Positions 17,366 through 25,536 of a stretch of 64,000 nt of DNA are shown in pieces. A model generated the notes under the pieces. It saw nothing but the letters and a program-made list of their open reading frames with translations. It made no database searches and was not told the DNA's origin. Where the stretch lies: positions 1-64,000 of the forward strand of contig JBAYVD010000009.1 in the NCBI GenBank assembly GCA_041674745.1, read 5' to 3'. Position 1 is the stretch's first letter, and the number at the start of each line of letters is the position of its first letter. Position numbers and translations under genes: made by a program. The stretch comes from UBA2040 sp041674745 (GTDB taxonomy: Bacteria > Bacteroidota > Bacteroidia > Flavobacteriales_D > Crocinitomicaceae).

Positions 17366-20300
17366 ATGGAAAAAAACAACCGTTGGAACAGTAAATTGAG
17401 AAGTGAAACGCTTTTGGTCGAAAGTGTGCCCATGGATTTTACCATCATCGAAAATTTTAGCATTCTCGATTTGGATGAAGACTACATTGCGCATTTTTCG
17501 AATTTGCATCCGCGTCAGTTTTTGTTTCCGCGCTTGTGTTATGTGCTCGATGCCGCTGTGGACACCATGACTTTTGAAATTTCCACCAACCACTTGGAAA
17601 ATTACAAAGTAAGCATCGCCGTTTCGGAAAAGGATACGTCGTTGTACCTGTGTTGCGATTGTCAAATTGAAACCGATAAATTGTGCACCCATCAAGCCAT
17701 GGCCTTGGCGACGATACTTTCCCGTACCAACTTGCACATCTATTTTTATCCGGAGAAACGGAAAACAGCGTTCAAAACCTCTGCCGAGAAATATGGTTTA
17801 AGTACCGATTACGATTTGGATGAATTTTTTGATTTGGATTACAACCGAGGGCAAGTAAAAGTCATCACGAAAAAACAGGAATTACTCCGCTTAGATGAAA
17901 AAGGCATTCAAAAGTTGGAAAATTTCTTTTCACCAAAATCGGAATTGTTTTCAGAAAGCTGGCTAAAAAACAAGGAAAAAGTGAAGCATCGAGGGATTGT
18001 TTTTTCAGAACACAGTTACCGAAATGAATTGCTGGTGACCTTGATCGAATGCGAGTTGACGCAAAATGGAAAGCCGAAAAACCCTTTGCAAGAAATCGAT
18101 CCAGCGTTGGAAATGCAACAAACGGACGAAACAGAAAAGATTAAATTTTTTGGCGCCGTTGCTTTTTTCAAAGGTGTTTACCATCGCGACAAAGACATCG
18201 AACCTCAATTGAATGCGTTGCGAACCTTGTTGAAAAACCCAGCGCAATACACCTATTATTTTTCGGGAGAAGAGAATTCATCTTCGCTTTCGGCACGTAA
18301 TCTGGTAGAAGTGAATTTGCGCTTCGCAGAGAACGCTCAAATCCATTTAGACATTCAACACAAGAAAGATTTTTACGAAGTGATTCCTTCTTTAATTTTG
18401 AACGATAAAACCTATTTATTCAACCAGTTAAAGTTTCATTTCCGATTTTTTATTGAAGTGGAAAAACAATTTTTTCTGTTGCAAGGGGATAACAAATACA
18501 AGTTGTTTCAATTTTTTAAAGAATACAACAATCGTTTGCTGATTCCCACCGTACAATTCGATGAATTCCAGCAAAAATATTTGGCACCGCTCGAGAAAAA
18601 TGTCCAAATCAATTATGGCTTTCGCAAAAAAGCAACCAAAAAGCAAGTAGCCTTCTTTACCGAAAAGAAAGGACCCGAAAAGACGATTTACCTTTCAGAA
18701 TCTGAAAATTACATCTTGATTACGCCAGCCATTCGTTACGGAAAAATGGAAGTACCCATTCTCAGTCAACAACAACTTTCAGGAATTGATGAGGTAGGTG
18801 AGTGGTTTACGATTCCGCGGGATAAAAACTTGGAAGATCGTTTTGTCGGTATGTTGACGCGGCAAAATTTTGAGTTCGAAGACCAATTGGGTGGTTTCGA
18901 TCATTTTTACCTGCACAAAAAGAAATTCTACAACGAAGGTTGGTTCATCGATGCTTTCTCTGTTTGGCAAGATGAAAACATTCAAGTGTTGGGCTTCAAG
19001 GAACTGAAAAGCAACAAATGGAATCCTTCAAAAATTTCTGTAAAAATTGGCGTGGCAAGTGGGTTAGATTGGTTTGAAACTTCTGCAAAAATCAATTTTG
19101 GTGAACAAACAGCCAGTTTGCAACAAGTGCAAAAAGCAGTGCGCAACAAAAGCAACTACGTCGTTCTGGGGGATGGTTCACACGGTTTGTTACCAGAGGA
19201 ATGGATCGAGAAATTCAGCCAATATTTCCGTTCGGGCGACCTTGTGGAAGACAAAATCCGGATTTCGAAAGTGAATTATTCAGTGATTACTGACTTGTTC
19301 GAGGAAGAAAATTTAGATACAGAAATTTTAAAAGAAATTGATTCCATTAATTTGAAAATCAATAATTTCAACAACGTAAAAAAATCAAAAGTTCCCAAAA
19401 CTTTGAAGGGGACTTTGCGAGACTATCAAAAAGATGGATTGGATTGGTTGCACTTTTTGGATGAATTCAATTTTGGTGGTTGTTTAGCGGATGACATGGG
19501 TCTAGGAAAAACGATTCAAATCATTGCTTTTATCCTTTCACTCAAAGAAAAAAAGAACGACAAAACGCATTTGGTCTTGGTGCCAACATCCTTGTTGTTT
19601 AATTGGACCCGTGAAATTGAAAAGTTTGCACCAACGCTGAAATTGCTTTCTAATTATGGAAACACGCGGGTGAAAAATGTGGAGACCTTTCGATCGTTTG
19701 ACATTGTTTTGACCACGTATGGAACTTTGCTTTCGGACGTTGGCAAACTCAAGAAATTCCCGTTCGATTATATTTTCTTGGATGAATCGCAAGCCATCAA
19801 AAATCCTGAATCGATGCGTTACAAAGCCGCTCGTTTGTTGCAAGCGAGAAATCGTGTGGTCTTGACGGGTACGCCAATCGAGAACAATACATTTGATTTG
19901 TATGCGCAATTTTCATTTGCCATTCCCGGTATTTTCGGTTCTCAAAAACGATTCCGAGACGAATATTCCATTCCCATCGACAAATTCAAAGATTTTGCCC
20001 GAGCGAAGGAATTGCAAAACAAAATCAACCCGTTTCTCTTGCGACGAACCAAAAAGCAAGTAGCGAAAGAATTGCCTGAGAAAACAGAAATGGTGCTGTA
20101 TTGCGAAATGGGCGAGGAGCAACGACAGATTTACGATTCCACCCGCGCTGAGATTCGAACTTCTTTGTTGAGTCGTGACCGATTTGAATTTGACGTCAAT
20201 AAAAGTATGCTGCTCTTGGCAGGTTTAACGAAACTGCGCCAAATATGCGATTCACCCAAAATCCTTCCAGACGATGTTGACTTTGGAGATGAATCAGCAA

Positions 20301-20797
20301 AAATGACCGTTTTGATGGAAGAAATTCGGACGAAACACAAATACCACAAGATTTTGGTTTTCTCGCAGTTCGTTACCATGTTGGATTTGATTCGAGCAGA
20401 GCTGGACAAAGAAGAAATCACCCACGAATATTTGACGGGAAAATCAAAAAACCGAGAAGAAATCGTGCACCGTTTTCAAAATGACGAGGAAGTTCGGGTT
20501 TTTCTCATCAGTCTAAAAGCGGGTGGAACCGGTTTGAATTTAACAGAAGCCGATTACGTTTACATCGTTGATCCTTGGTGGAATCCAGCGGTCGAAAATC
20601 AAGCAATTGACAGAAGTTACCGCATTGGTCAAAAGAAAAATGTCGTGGCGGTTCGATTGATTTGTCCCGATACCGTTGAAGACAAAATTAGGTTGCTACA
20701 AGAATCGAAAAAAGAACTGGCCGAAGATTTGGTGCGCACAGATGCTTCCATTTTGAAATCCTTAAACAAAGAAGATTTGATGAATTTATTCGCTTAA
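17366..20797 (+). CDS. SNF2-family helicase with SWIM zinc finger
   Basis: 1143 residues. A SWIM-type zinc-finger pattern is visible near residues 95-112 (CCDC...KLCTHQ). A long middle region (~130-680) has no clear motif. The SNF2 ATPase core follows: LADDMGLGKT (Walker A), LVPTSLLFNW, FLDESQAIKNP (motif II) and LTGTPIENN (motif III). The helicase C half has GGTGLNL, VDPWWNPAVENQAIDR and RIGQ (motifs V-VI). These are double-stranded-DNA translocases that remodel nucleoprotein, and SWIM/SNF2 proteins of this layout are common but little studied in bacteria. It is transcribed alone and ends at a repeat-rich intergenic region. Confidence 0.93.
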   Translation: MEKNNRWNSKLRSETLLVESVPMDFTIIENFSILDLDEDYIAHFSNLHPRQFLFPRLCYVLDAAVDTMTFEISTNHLENYKVSIAVSEKDTSLYLCCDCQIETDKLCTHQAMALATILSRTNLHIYFYPEKRKTAFKTSAEKYGLSTDYDLDEFFDLDYNRGQVKVITKKQELLRLDEKGIQKLENFFSPKSELFSESWLKNKEKVKHRGIVFSEHSYRNELLVTLIECELTQNGKPKNPLQEIDPALEMQQTDETEKIKFFGAVAFFKGVYHRDKDIEPQLNALRTLLKNPAQYTYYFSGEENSSSLSARNLVEVNLRFAENAQIHLDIQHKKDFYEVIPSLILNDKTYLFNQLKFHFRFFIEVEKQFFLLQGDNKYKLFQFFKEYNNRLLIPTVQFDEFQQKYLAPLEKNVQINYGFRKKATKKQVAFFTEKKGPEKTIYLSESENYILITPAIRYGKMEVPILSQQQLSGIDEVGEWFTIPRDKNLEDRFVGMLTRQNFEFEDQLGGFDHFYLHKKKFYNEGWFIDAFSVWQDENIQVLGFKELKSNKWNPSKISVKIGVASGLDWFETSAKINFGEQTASLQQVQKAVRNKSNYVVLGDGSHGLLPEEWIEKFSQYFRSGDLVEDKIRISKVNYSVITDLFEEENLDTEILKEIDSINLKINNFNNVKKSKVPKTLKGTLRDYQKDGLDWLHFLDEFNFGGCLADDMGLGKTIQIIAFILSLKEKKNDKTHLVLVPTSLLFNWTREIEKFAPTLKLLSNYGNTRVKNVETFRSFDIVLTTYGTLLSDVGKLKKFPFDYIFLDESQAIKNPESMRYKAARLLQARNRVVLTGTPIENNTFDLYAQFSFAIPGIFGSQKRFRDEYSIPIDKFKDFARAKELQNKINPFLLRRTKKQVAKELPEKTEMVLYCEMGEEQRQIYDSTRAEIRTSLLSRDRFEFDVNKSMLLLAGLTKLRQICDSPKILPDDVDFGDESAKMTVLMEEIRTKHKYHKILVFSQFVTMLDLIRAELDKEEITHEYLTGKSKNREEIVHRFQNDEEVRVFLISLKAGGTGLNLTEADYVYIVDPWWNPAVENQAIDRSYRIGQKKNVVAVRLICPDTVEDKIRLLQESKKELAEDLVRTDASILKSLNKEDLMNLFA

Positions 20798-20806
20798 GAA
20801 TTTAAA

Positions 20807-20894
20807 AATTACGAATTACGAATTAGGGAATCCAAATTCGTAATTAAACAATTCGTAATTGTCTATTCGTAATTCGTAATTGACTTTTCGTAAT
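20807..20894. repeat. Cluster of AATTCGTAATT / AATTACGAATT palindromic units
   Basis: Within ~90 bp the 9-mer ATTCGTAAT or its complement occurs about six times. The left arm AATTACGAATTACGAATT (20807-20824) pairs with TATTCGTAATTCGTAATT (20864-20881) at 17 of 18 positions. Two more single units lie inside the loop (20835, 20850) and a truncated one follows at 20887. Folded, this is a long AT-rich hairpin between the helicase stop and the hemJ start. It could terminate transcription or be a REP-like element. Confidence 0.85.
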
Positions 20895-20902
20895 TTTACC
20901 CT

Positions 20903-21433
20903 ATGTACGATATCATCAAATCTTTGCACATCATTTTTGTGGTCAGCTGGTTTGCAGGCCTGTTCTACATGCCGCGTTTGTTTATTTACCATACGGAAGC
21001 ACAGGAAAAAGACGAATTGGCCAAAAAAGCACTGAGCGATCAATTTCAAATCATGGAGAAGAAATTGTGGTGGATCATCACTACGCCAGCTATGATTTTG
21101 ACTTTCCTTTTCGGATTTTGGATGCTTTGGCTCAATCCCTATTTGCTACAACAACCTTGGATGCACATTAAATTGGCGTTCATTGGGGTGTTGTTAGTCT
21201 ACCATTTTATCAGTCAAAAACTCATGTTCAAAATGGCCAAAGGTATTTTTACCTGGAATTCCAATCAACTGCGCATGTGGAATGAATTGGCTACCTTGTG
21301 TTTGGTTGCCATCATTTTCTTAGTAGAAACACAAGGCCGATTGTCTTGGTGGAAAGCAACTTTGTCCTTCTTCTTGGTTGCCCTAGGGTTGATGCTACTA
21401 ATAAAATTGTATAAAAGACTCAGAAAAGGTTGA
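20903..21433 (+). CDS. hemJ: HemJ-type protoporphyrinogen IX oxidase (UPF0093)
   Basis: A 176-residue integral membrane protein with about four transmembrane segments. The N-terminal HemJ signature is clear: SLHIIFVVSWFAGLFYMPRL followed by FIYH, including the conserved His9 and, later, MHIKLAF with its Lys. HemJ oxidises protoporphyrinogen IX to protoporphyrin IX in the inner membrane, the penultimate step of haem synthesis in bacteria lacking HemG/HemY. No other haem genes are nearby. A CopD-like transporter is the alternative, but the motifs favour HemJ. Confidence 0.85.
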   Translation: MYDIIKSLHIIFVVSWFAGLFYMPRLFIYHTEAQEKDELAKKALSDQFQIMEKKLWWIITTPAMILTFLFGFWMLWLNPYLLQQPWMHIKLAFIGVLLVYHFISQKLMFKMAKGIFTWNSNQLRMWNELATLCLVAIIFLVETQGRLSWWKATLSFFLVALGLMLLIKLYKRLRKG

Positions 21434-21474
21434 TATCCAAATTCGGTTTTCCGACCCCACTTTAAAAAAGTGAC

Positions 21475-21482
21475 TATTTTTG
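21475..21482 (+). promoter_or_regulatory. Putative -7 promoter element of the crotonase gene
   Basis: TATTTTTG fits TAnnTTTG and lies 17 bp upstream of the ATG. It directly follows a small CACTTT/AAAGTG stem-loop that may end the hemJ transcript. No TTG at -33. Confidence 0.4.
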
Positions 21483-21499
21483 CTTAAAATCATTCCATT

Positions 21500-22276
21500 A
21501 TGTACAACAACATTCTTGTTGATCAAAAAGATCAATATCAAATCATCACCATCAATCGACCGAATCAATTGAACGCACTGAACCGTGAAACGATAAAGGA
21601 ATTGCGTTTGGCGTTAGATGAGGCGAACAACGACGAATCATGTGGAGCCGTAATTCTAACGGGTTCGGGTGAAAAAGCGTTTGTAGCTGGTGCAGATATC
21701 AAAGAATTTGCCGATTTTTCAATTGAGCAAGGCGGCGATTTGGCGAGAAAAGGTCAAGAGTTGTTGTTCAGTTTTGTCGAAAATATGAATATCCCGGTGA
21801 TTGCCGCTGTAAACGGTTTCGCTTTGGGTGGAGGTTTAGAATTGGCCATGTGTTCACACATTCGAGTAGCTAGTTCCAATGCCAAAATGGGTTTGCCAGA
21901 AGTTTCTTTGGGTGTTATTCCAGGATACGGTGGCACACAACGTTTGGCCCAATTGGTCGGAAGAGGAAAAGCCAACGAAATGGTTTTCACCGCAGGAATG
22001 ATGGCGGCCGAGGAAGCTTTGACATGGGGTTTGGTGAACCATGTAGTGGAACAAAATGAATTGATCACCAAATGTGAGGAAATCGTAAAACGTATTTTGA
22101 ATAATTCTCGAACAGCCATTTCTGCGGCCATTCAATCCGTCAATGCCAATTTCCAAGACGGTATCAATGGGTACGAAATTGAAATTGAACAATTTGGAAA
22201 ATGTTTTGGCACCAAAGATTTCAAAGAAGGAACCGGAGCGTTTATTGAGAAAAGAAAACCAAATTTTAGAGGATAG
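21500..22276 (+). CDS. Enoyl-CoA hydratase/isomerase (crotonase family)
   Basis: 258 residues, typical for short-chain enoyl-CoA hydratase. The oxyanion-hole segments are AGADIKEF (63-70) and ALGGGLE (108-114). Both catalytic glutamates are present, Glu114 in GGGLELAM and Glu134 in GLPEVSLG, so syn-hydration of trans-2-enoyl-CoA is the best prediction. The C-terminus GTGAFIEKRKPNFRG is also family-typical. It is cytosolic and likely belongs to fatty-acid or amino-acid degradation. It is translationally coupled to an unrelated flippase (stop and GTG start share one base). Confidence 0.93.
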   Translation: MYNNILVDQKDQYQIITINRPNQLNALNRETIKELRLALDEANNDESCGAVILTGSGEKAFVAGADIKEFADFSIEQGGDLARKGQELLFSFVENMNIPVIAAVNGFALGGGLELAMCSHIRVASSNAKMGLPEVSLGVIPGYGGTQRLAQLVGRGKANEMVFTAGMMAAEEALTWGLVNHVVEQNELITKCEEIVKRILNNSRTAISAAIQSVNANFQDGINGYEIEIEQFGKCFGTKDFKEGTGAFIEKRKPNFRG

Positions 22277-23739
22277 TGTCCAATCCCATTAAGAAATTAC
22301 TCGGACAAACCGCCATTTATGGATTGCCTAGCATTGTTGGGCGTTTTCTGAATTTCTTATTGGTTCCCTTGTATACCAGTGTTTTTGTCAACCCGGCAGA
22401 ATACGGCGTTGTATCGGAATTGTATGCGTGGGTGGCATTTTTAATCGTTACACTTACGTTCGGTATGGAAACCGCTTTTTTCCATTTCTTGCAAAAGCGA
22501 GAAGACAAAGCCGAAGTTTTTAGAAGCAGTTTTTTAAGTGTATTATCGGTCAACGGCACGTTTGCCTTGTTGCTTTTGTTCTTGTATCAGCCCATTGCCG
22601 ATGCGATGTTGTTCAGTGATCATCCTGAATACATTATTCTTTTGGGCGTCATTGTGATCATCGATGCCATTTCTGCCTTGCCTTTGGCAAAATTGCGGGC
22701 GGAAGAAAAAGCCTTGAAATTTGCAACGATTCAAATGAGCAGCATTTTCGTCAACATTGGCTTGAATTTGTTTTTCATGCTGGTGCTCTTCAATCCGCAG
22801 CAGCCGGAAGAAGGCGTGATATTTATTCTCTTCGCAAATTTGATTTCTTCATTGGTGAAGCCTATCGCCCTGTACAAGGATTTTTTAGGCATTCAATTCA
22901 AGATTCAATTGGATTTTGTGAAAGAAATGGTTTGGTACGCTTTTCCGCTGATGATTGCCGGTTTGGCGGGAATTGTCAACGAAACCATCGATCGAATTTT
23001 GCTGAAACACATTTTGTACCAAGGCACAGTAGAAACGTTGCAATATGCCAATGAACAAGTAGGAATCTACAGCGCCTGTTACAAATTGGCGATGTTGGTG
23101 ACGATTTTCTTGCAAGCCTATCGCTACGCTGCGGAACCATTCTTTTTTGCACGTAGCAAAGATCTGGACCGCGACAAACAATACCGCAAAATCATGAACT
23201 ACTTTGTAGCAATAGTGTGTGCCGTTTTCTTGTTGGTGAGTTTGAACATTGATTTTTTCAAAGGATTTATCCAGAATGAAGCCTACCACGTTGGTTTGAA
23301 TGTGGTGCCCATTCTTTTGTTGGCGAATGTTTTTCTCGGAATTTATTTCAATCAAAGCATTTGGTACAAATTGTCCGGTCAAACGAAATTTGGCGCCTAC
23401 ATTGCCATTGGTGGTGCGATTTTAACGGTGGTCATCAATGTTGCCTTTATTCCCGTTTATGGGTTCACGGCAAGTGCTTGGGCTACTTTGATTGTTTATG
23501 CTTCGCAAATGGTAGCTTCGTATTTGTTGTCCCGAAAATATTTCCCGATCAAATACAACCTCCGCAAATTCACCCTGTATTTAGGAATCGCTATTCTTTT
23601 TTATTTTGTTGGAAGGACCTTCCATTTCGAAAATGAATGGGCGCATTATTCGGTGCGCAATTTATTTCTGCTAGGTTACCTTGGGTTAGTTTACCTAATG
23701 GAAAAACCGAGTTCCAAAGATGAACCCAGAATAATATAA
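22276..23739 (+). CDS. Polysaccharide flippase (Wzx/MATE-like, MVF superfamily)
   Basis: A 487-residue polytopic protein with about 12-14 hydrophobic segments and the N-terminal pattern of O-antigen/lipid-linked oligosaccharide translocases (LGQTAIYGLPSIVGRFLNFL, LVPLYTSVFVNPAEYGVVSE). It probably flips undecaprenyl-linked glycan repeat units across the inner membrane. It starts with GTG at 22276, overlapping the TAG stop of the crotonase gene by one base, which indicates coupled translation. No glycosyltransferase cluster is nearby, although dut and a sugar nucleotidyltransferase follow. Specificity unknown. Confidence 0.9.
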   Translation: MSNPIKKLLGQTAIYGLPSIVGRFLNFLLVPLYTSVFVNPAEYGVVSELYAWVAFLIVTLTFGMETAFFHFLQKREDKAEVFRSSFLSVLSVNGTFALLLLFLYQPIADAMLFSDHPEYIILLGVIVIIDAISALPLAKLRAEEKALKFATIQMSSIFVNIGLNLFFMLVLFNPQQPEEGVIFILFANLISSLVKPIALYKDFLGIQFKIQLDFVKEMVWYAFPLMIAGLAGIVNETIDRILLKHILYQGTVETLQYANEQVGIYSACYKLAMLVTIFLQAYRYAAEPFFFARSKDLDRDKQYRKIMNYFVAIVCAVFLLVSLNIDFFKGFIQNEAYHVGLNVVPILLLANVFLGIYFNQSIWYKLSGQTKFGAYIAIGGAILTVVINVAFIPVYGFTASAWATLIVYASQMVASYLLSRKYFPIKYNLRKFTLYLGIAILFYFVGRTFHFENEWAHYSVRNLFLLGYLGLVYLMEKPSSKDEPRII

Positions 23740-23752
23740 CTTCTGCTGAAAA

Positions 23753-23797
23753 GTGCTTTTTATTTTTTTTTGTGAAATGCTGGAAAGCACCTTTTTT
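23753..23797 (+). terminator. Possible terminator after the flippase gene
   Basis: GTGCTTT (23753) pairs with AAAGCAC (23784) across a T-rich 24-nt loop and is followed by CTTTTTT. It starts 14 bp after the flippase stop. The large loop makes it weaker than the other terminators here. Confidence 0.5.
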
Positions 23798-23842
23798 CTT
23801 GTCATCTCATATTTTCTTCAATGTGAAAACAGAAAAAGGTGG

Positions 23843-23876
23843 AACTTGTGAAAAAGCGTGCATATTTTTACAAGTT
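23843..23876. repeat. Inverted repeat in the flippase-dut gap
   Basis: AACTTGTGAAAAA pairs with TTTTTACAAGTT with a single bulge and a 9-nt loop. TTTTTACAAGT recurs as a direct copy at 23923-23933. No T tract follows, so it may be an operator or RNA hairpin rather than a terminator. Confidence 0.6.
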
Positions 23877-24061
23877 ACAGAAAATGAATACATTGAATTG
23901 ATTTAAAAAGACGATATATGCCTTTTTACAAGTGCTTTTCTTCGTTTTTGACCTATCGAGAATACATTTCCAAAAGGCCCCAGAGTAAATAAAGGAAGTT
24001 TTGAGTGTTTAAAGTTGGATAACCAGCTGCTTAACGGCCATCGTTTTGGAACAATTTTTCT

Positions 24062-24069
24062 TAGCTTTG
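24062..24069 (+). promoter_or_regulatory. Putative -7 element of the dut operon promoter
   Basis: TAGCTTTG matches TAnnTTTG and lies 16 bp upstream of the dut ATG. The -33 region is not a clear TTG at the expected distance. Confidence 0.5.
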
Positions 24070-24085
24070 TCGCAATAAATTGTGC

Positions 24086-24520
24086 ATGAAAGTAAAAGTA
24101 ATTAATACCTCCGAACATCCTTTACCAGCTTACGAAACAACAAGTAGTGCAGGATTGGACGTGAGAGCTCAATTGAGCGAAAACGTGGAATTGAAACCCA
24201 TGGAACGCGCATTGGTAAAAACAGGTTTGTTTCTTGAAATACCGGCAGGATTTGAATGCCAAGTTCGTCCAAGAAGTGGTTTGGCGTTGAAAAAAGGGTT
24301 GACAGTTCTCAACTCACCCGGAACGATTGATGCGGATTACCGAGGAGAAGTGGGTGTGATTTTAATCAATCTTTCCAATGAAACGGTTATCTTAGAAAAC
24401 GGCGAACGAATTGCACAATTGGTTTTTGCCGCTGTGGAACAAGCAGAATGGCAAGTTACCGAAGAATTAAGTGAAACAGAACGTGGTACCGGTGGATTTG
24501 GTAGCACAGGTGTAAAATAA
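24086..24520 (+). CDS. dut: dUTP diphosphatase
   Basis: 144 residues starting at the ATG at 24086 ([18 protein letters not shown]). All five trimeric dUTPase motifs are intact: SSAGLDVRA (I), RPRSGLA (II), [13 protein letters not shown] (III), GERIAQLVF (IV) and [10 protein letters not shown] (V, the phosphate-binding tail). It hydrolyses dUTP to dUMP and pyrophosphate, keeping uracil out of DNA and feeding thymidylate synthesis. It heads a compact five-gene run otherwise devoted to the cell envelope; the next gene starts 8 bp later. Confidence 0.97.
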   Translation: MKVKVINTSEHPLPAYETTSSAGLDVRAQLSENVELKPMERALVKTGLFLEIPAGFECQVRPRSGLALKKGLTVLNSPGTIDADYRGEVGVILINLSNETVILENGERIAQLVFAAVEQAEWQVTEELSETERGTGGFGSTGVK

Positions 24521-24528
24521 ATTTAAGC

Positions 24529-25536
24529 ATGAAATTAATTATCCCCATGGCCGGACGAGGAAGTCGTCTTCGCCCACATACATTAACCGTTCCTAAACCT
24601 TTGGTTCCTGTTGGTGGAAAACCCATTGTTCACCGTTTGGTGGAAGATATCGCGGCTAGCTGTCCAGAAAAAATCGATGAAATTGGTTTTGTCATAGGTG
24701 ATTTTGGTCCAGAAGTAGAAAGAGAATTGATCGAAGTAGCGGCTCAATTGGGCGCAAAAGGTTCCATTCATTACCAAACGGAACCGTTGGGAACGGCACA
24801 TGCGGTTTTGTGCGCGAAAGAATTGTTGACGGGTCCAGTAACCGTAGCTTTCGCCGATACGTTGTTCAAAGCCAATTTTAAAATTGATGCAGCAGATGAA
24901 GGCATTTTGTACGTGAGCAAAATCGATGATCCAAGTGCATTCGGTGTTGTGAAAATGAACGAAAAAGGCGAAATCATCGACTTCGTTGAAAAACCACAAA
25001 CGTTTGTGTCTGATTTGGCGATGATTGGCATTTACTATTTCAAAAGTGGCGAAGCGTTGCGAACTGAATTGGACTATCTAATTGACAACAACGTCATGAA
25101 AAGCGGTGAATACCAATTGCCAGATGCGTTACGCCGATTAACTGAAAAAGGAACCAAATTCAAACCCGGTCAAGTAGACGAATGGTTGGATTGTGGCAAC
25201 AAAGCCGTGACGGTTTATACCAATCAACGCGTTTTGGAATTTGATTTAGCGGCTGGAAAGCAGTTGATCTCTGCCAATTCTACTGCAACGAATTCAGTAA
25301 TTATTCCGCCTTGCTACATCGGTGAAGGGGTAGAATTAACGAATTCAGTAGTTGGACCGCACGTTTCCCTTGGAAAAGGCACGAAAGTTGCTAATTCTAT
25401 CATTCAAAACACGATAGTACAAATGGATTCCGTAATTTCCAATGCTAATTTGAAAGATTCCATGATTGGTTCAAAAGCCCTTTACAAAGGTCAAGCGAAT
25501 GATATCAGTCTAGGCGATTTTTCAGTAATTGAATAA
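24529..25536 (+). CDS. Sugar-phosphate nucleotidyltransferase with left-handed beta-helix tail
   Basis: 335 residues. The nucleotidyltransferase domain (~1-235) opens with PMAGRGSRLRPHTLTVPKPL, the NTP-binding GxGxRLxPxT...PK signature. It also has EPLGTAHAV, VEKPQ and EWLDCGNK. The C-terminal ~90 residues contain hexapeptide repeats (NSVIIPPCYIGEGVELTNSV) forming a left-handed beta-helix. It should make an NDP-sugar from a sugar 1-phosphate; a dTDP-glucose-type (RmlA-like) or GDP-mannose-type product is possible but cannot be separated. The product probably feeds envelope glycan synthesis. It sits between dut and a TPR lipoprotein, with no gap to the latter. Confidence 0.9.
   Translation: MKLIIPMAGRGSRLRPHTLTVPKPLVPVGGKPIVHRLVEDIAASCPEKIDEIGFVIGDFGPEVERELIEVAAQLGAKGSIHYQTEPLGTAHAVLCAKELLTGPVTVAFADTLFKANFKIDAADEGILYVSKIDDPSAFGVVKMNEKGEIIDFVEKPQTFVSDLAMIGIYYFKSGEALRTELDYLIDNNVMKSGEYQLPDALRRLTEKGTKFKPGQVDEWLDCGNKAVTVYTNQRVLEFDLAAGKQLISANSTATNSVIIPPCYIGEGVELTNSVVGPHVSLGKGTKVANSIIQNTIVQMDSVISNANLKDSMIGSKALYKGQANDISLGDFSVIE

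Larger units (their letters stand above)
23740..24085. other. 346-bp non-coding region between flippase and dut
   Basis: No convincing gene is present. It holds a possible terminator (23753-23797), an inverted repeat (23843-23876) and direct copies of TTTTTACAAGT at 23865 and 23923. AAGTGCTTTT also occurs twice, at 23751 and 23930, and a -7 promoter element lies just before dut. The repeated pieces suggest local duplication. Confidence 0.6.

Noticed and set aside
23903..24118. Minus-strand 71-codon frame before dut
   Set aside because: It overlaps the dut promoter and start and has no recognisable features.
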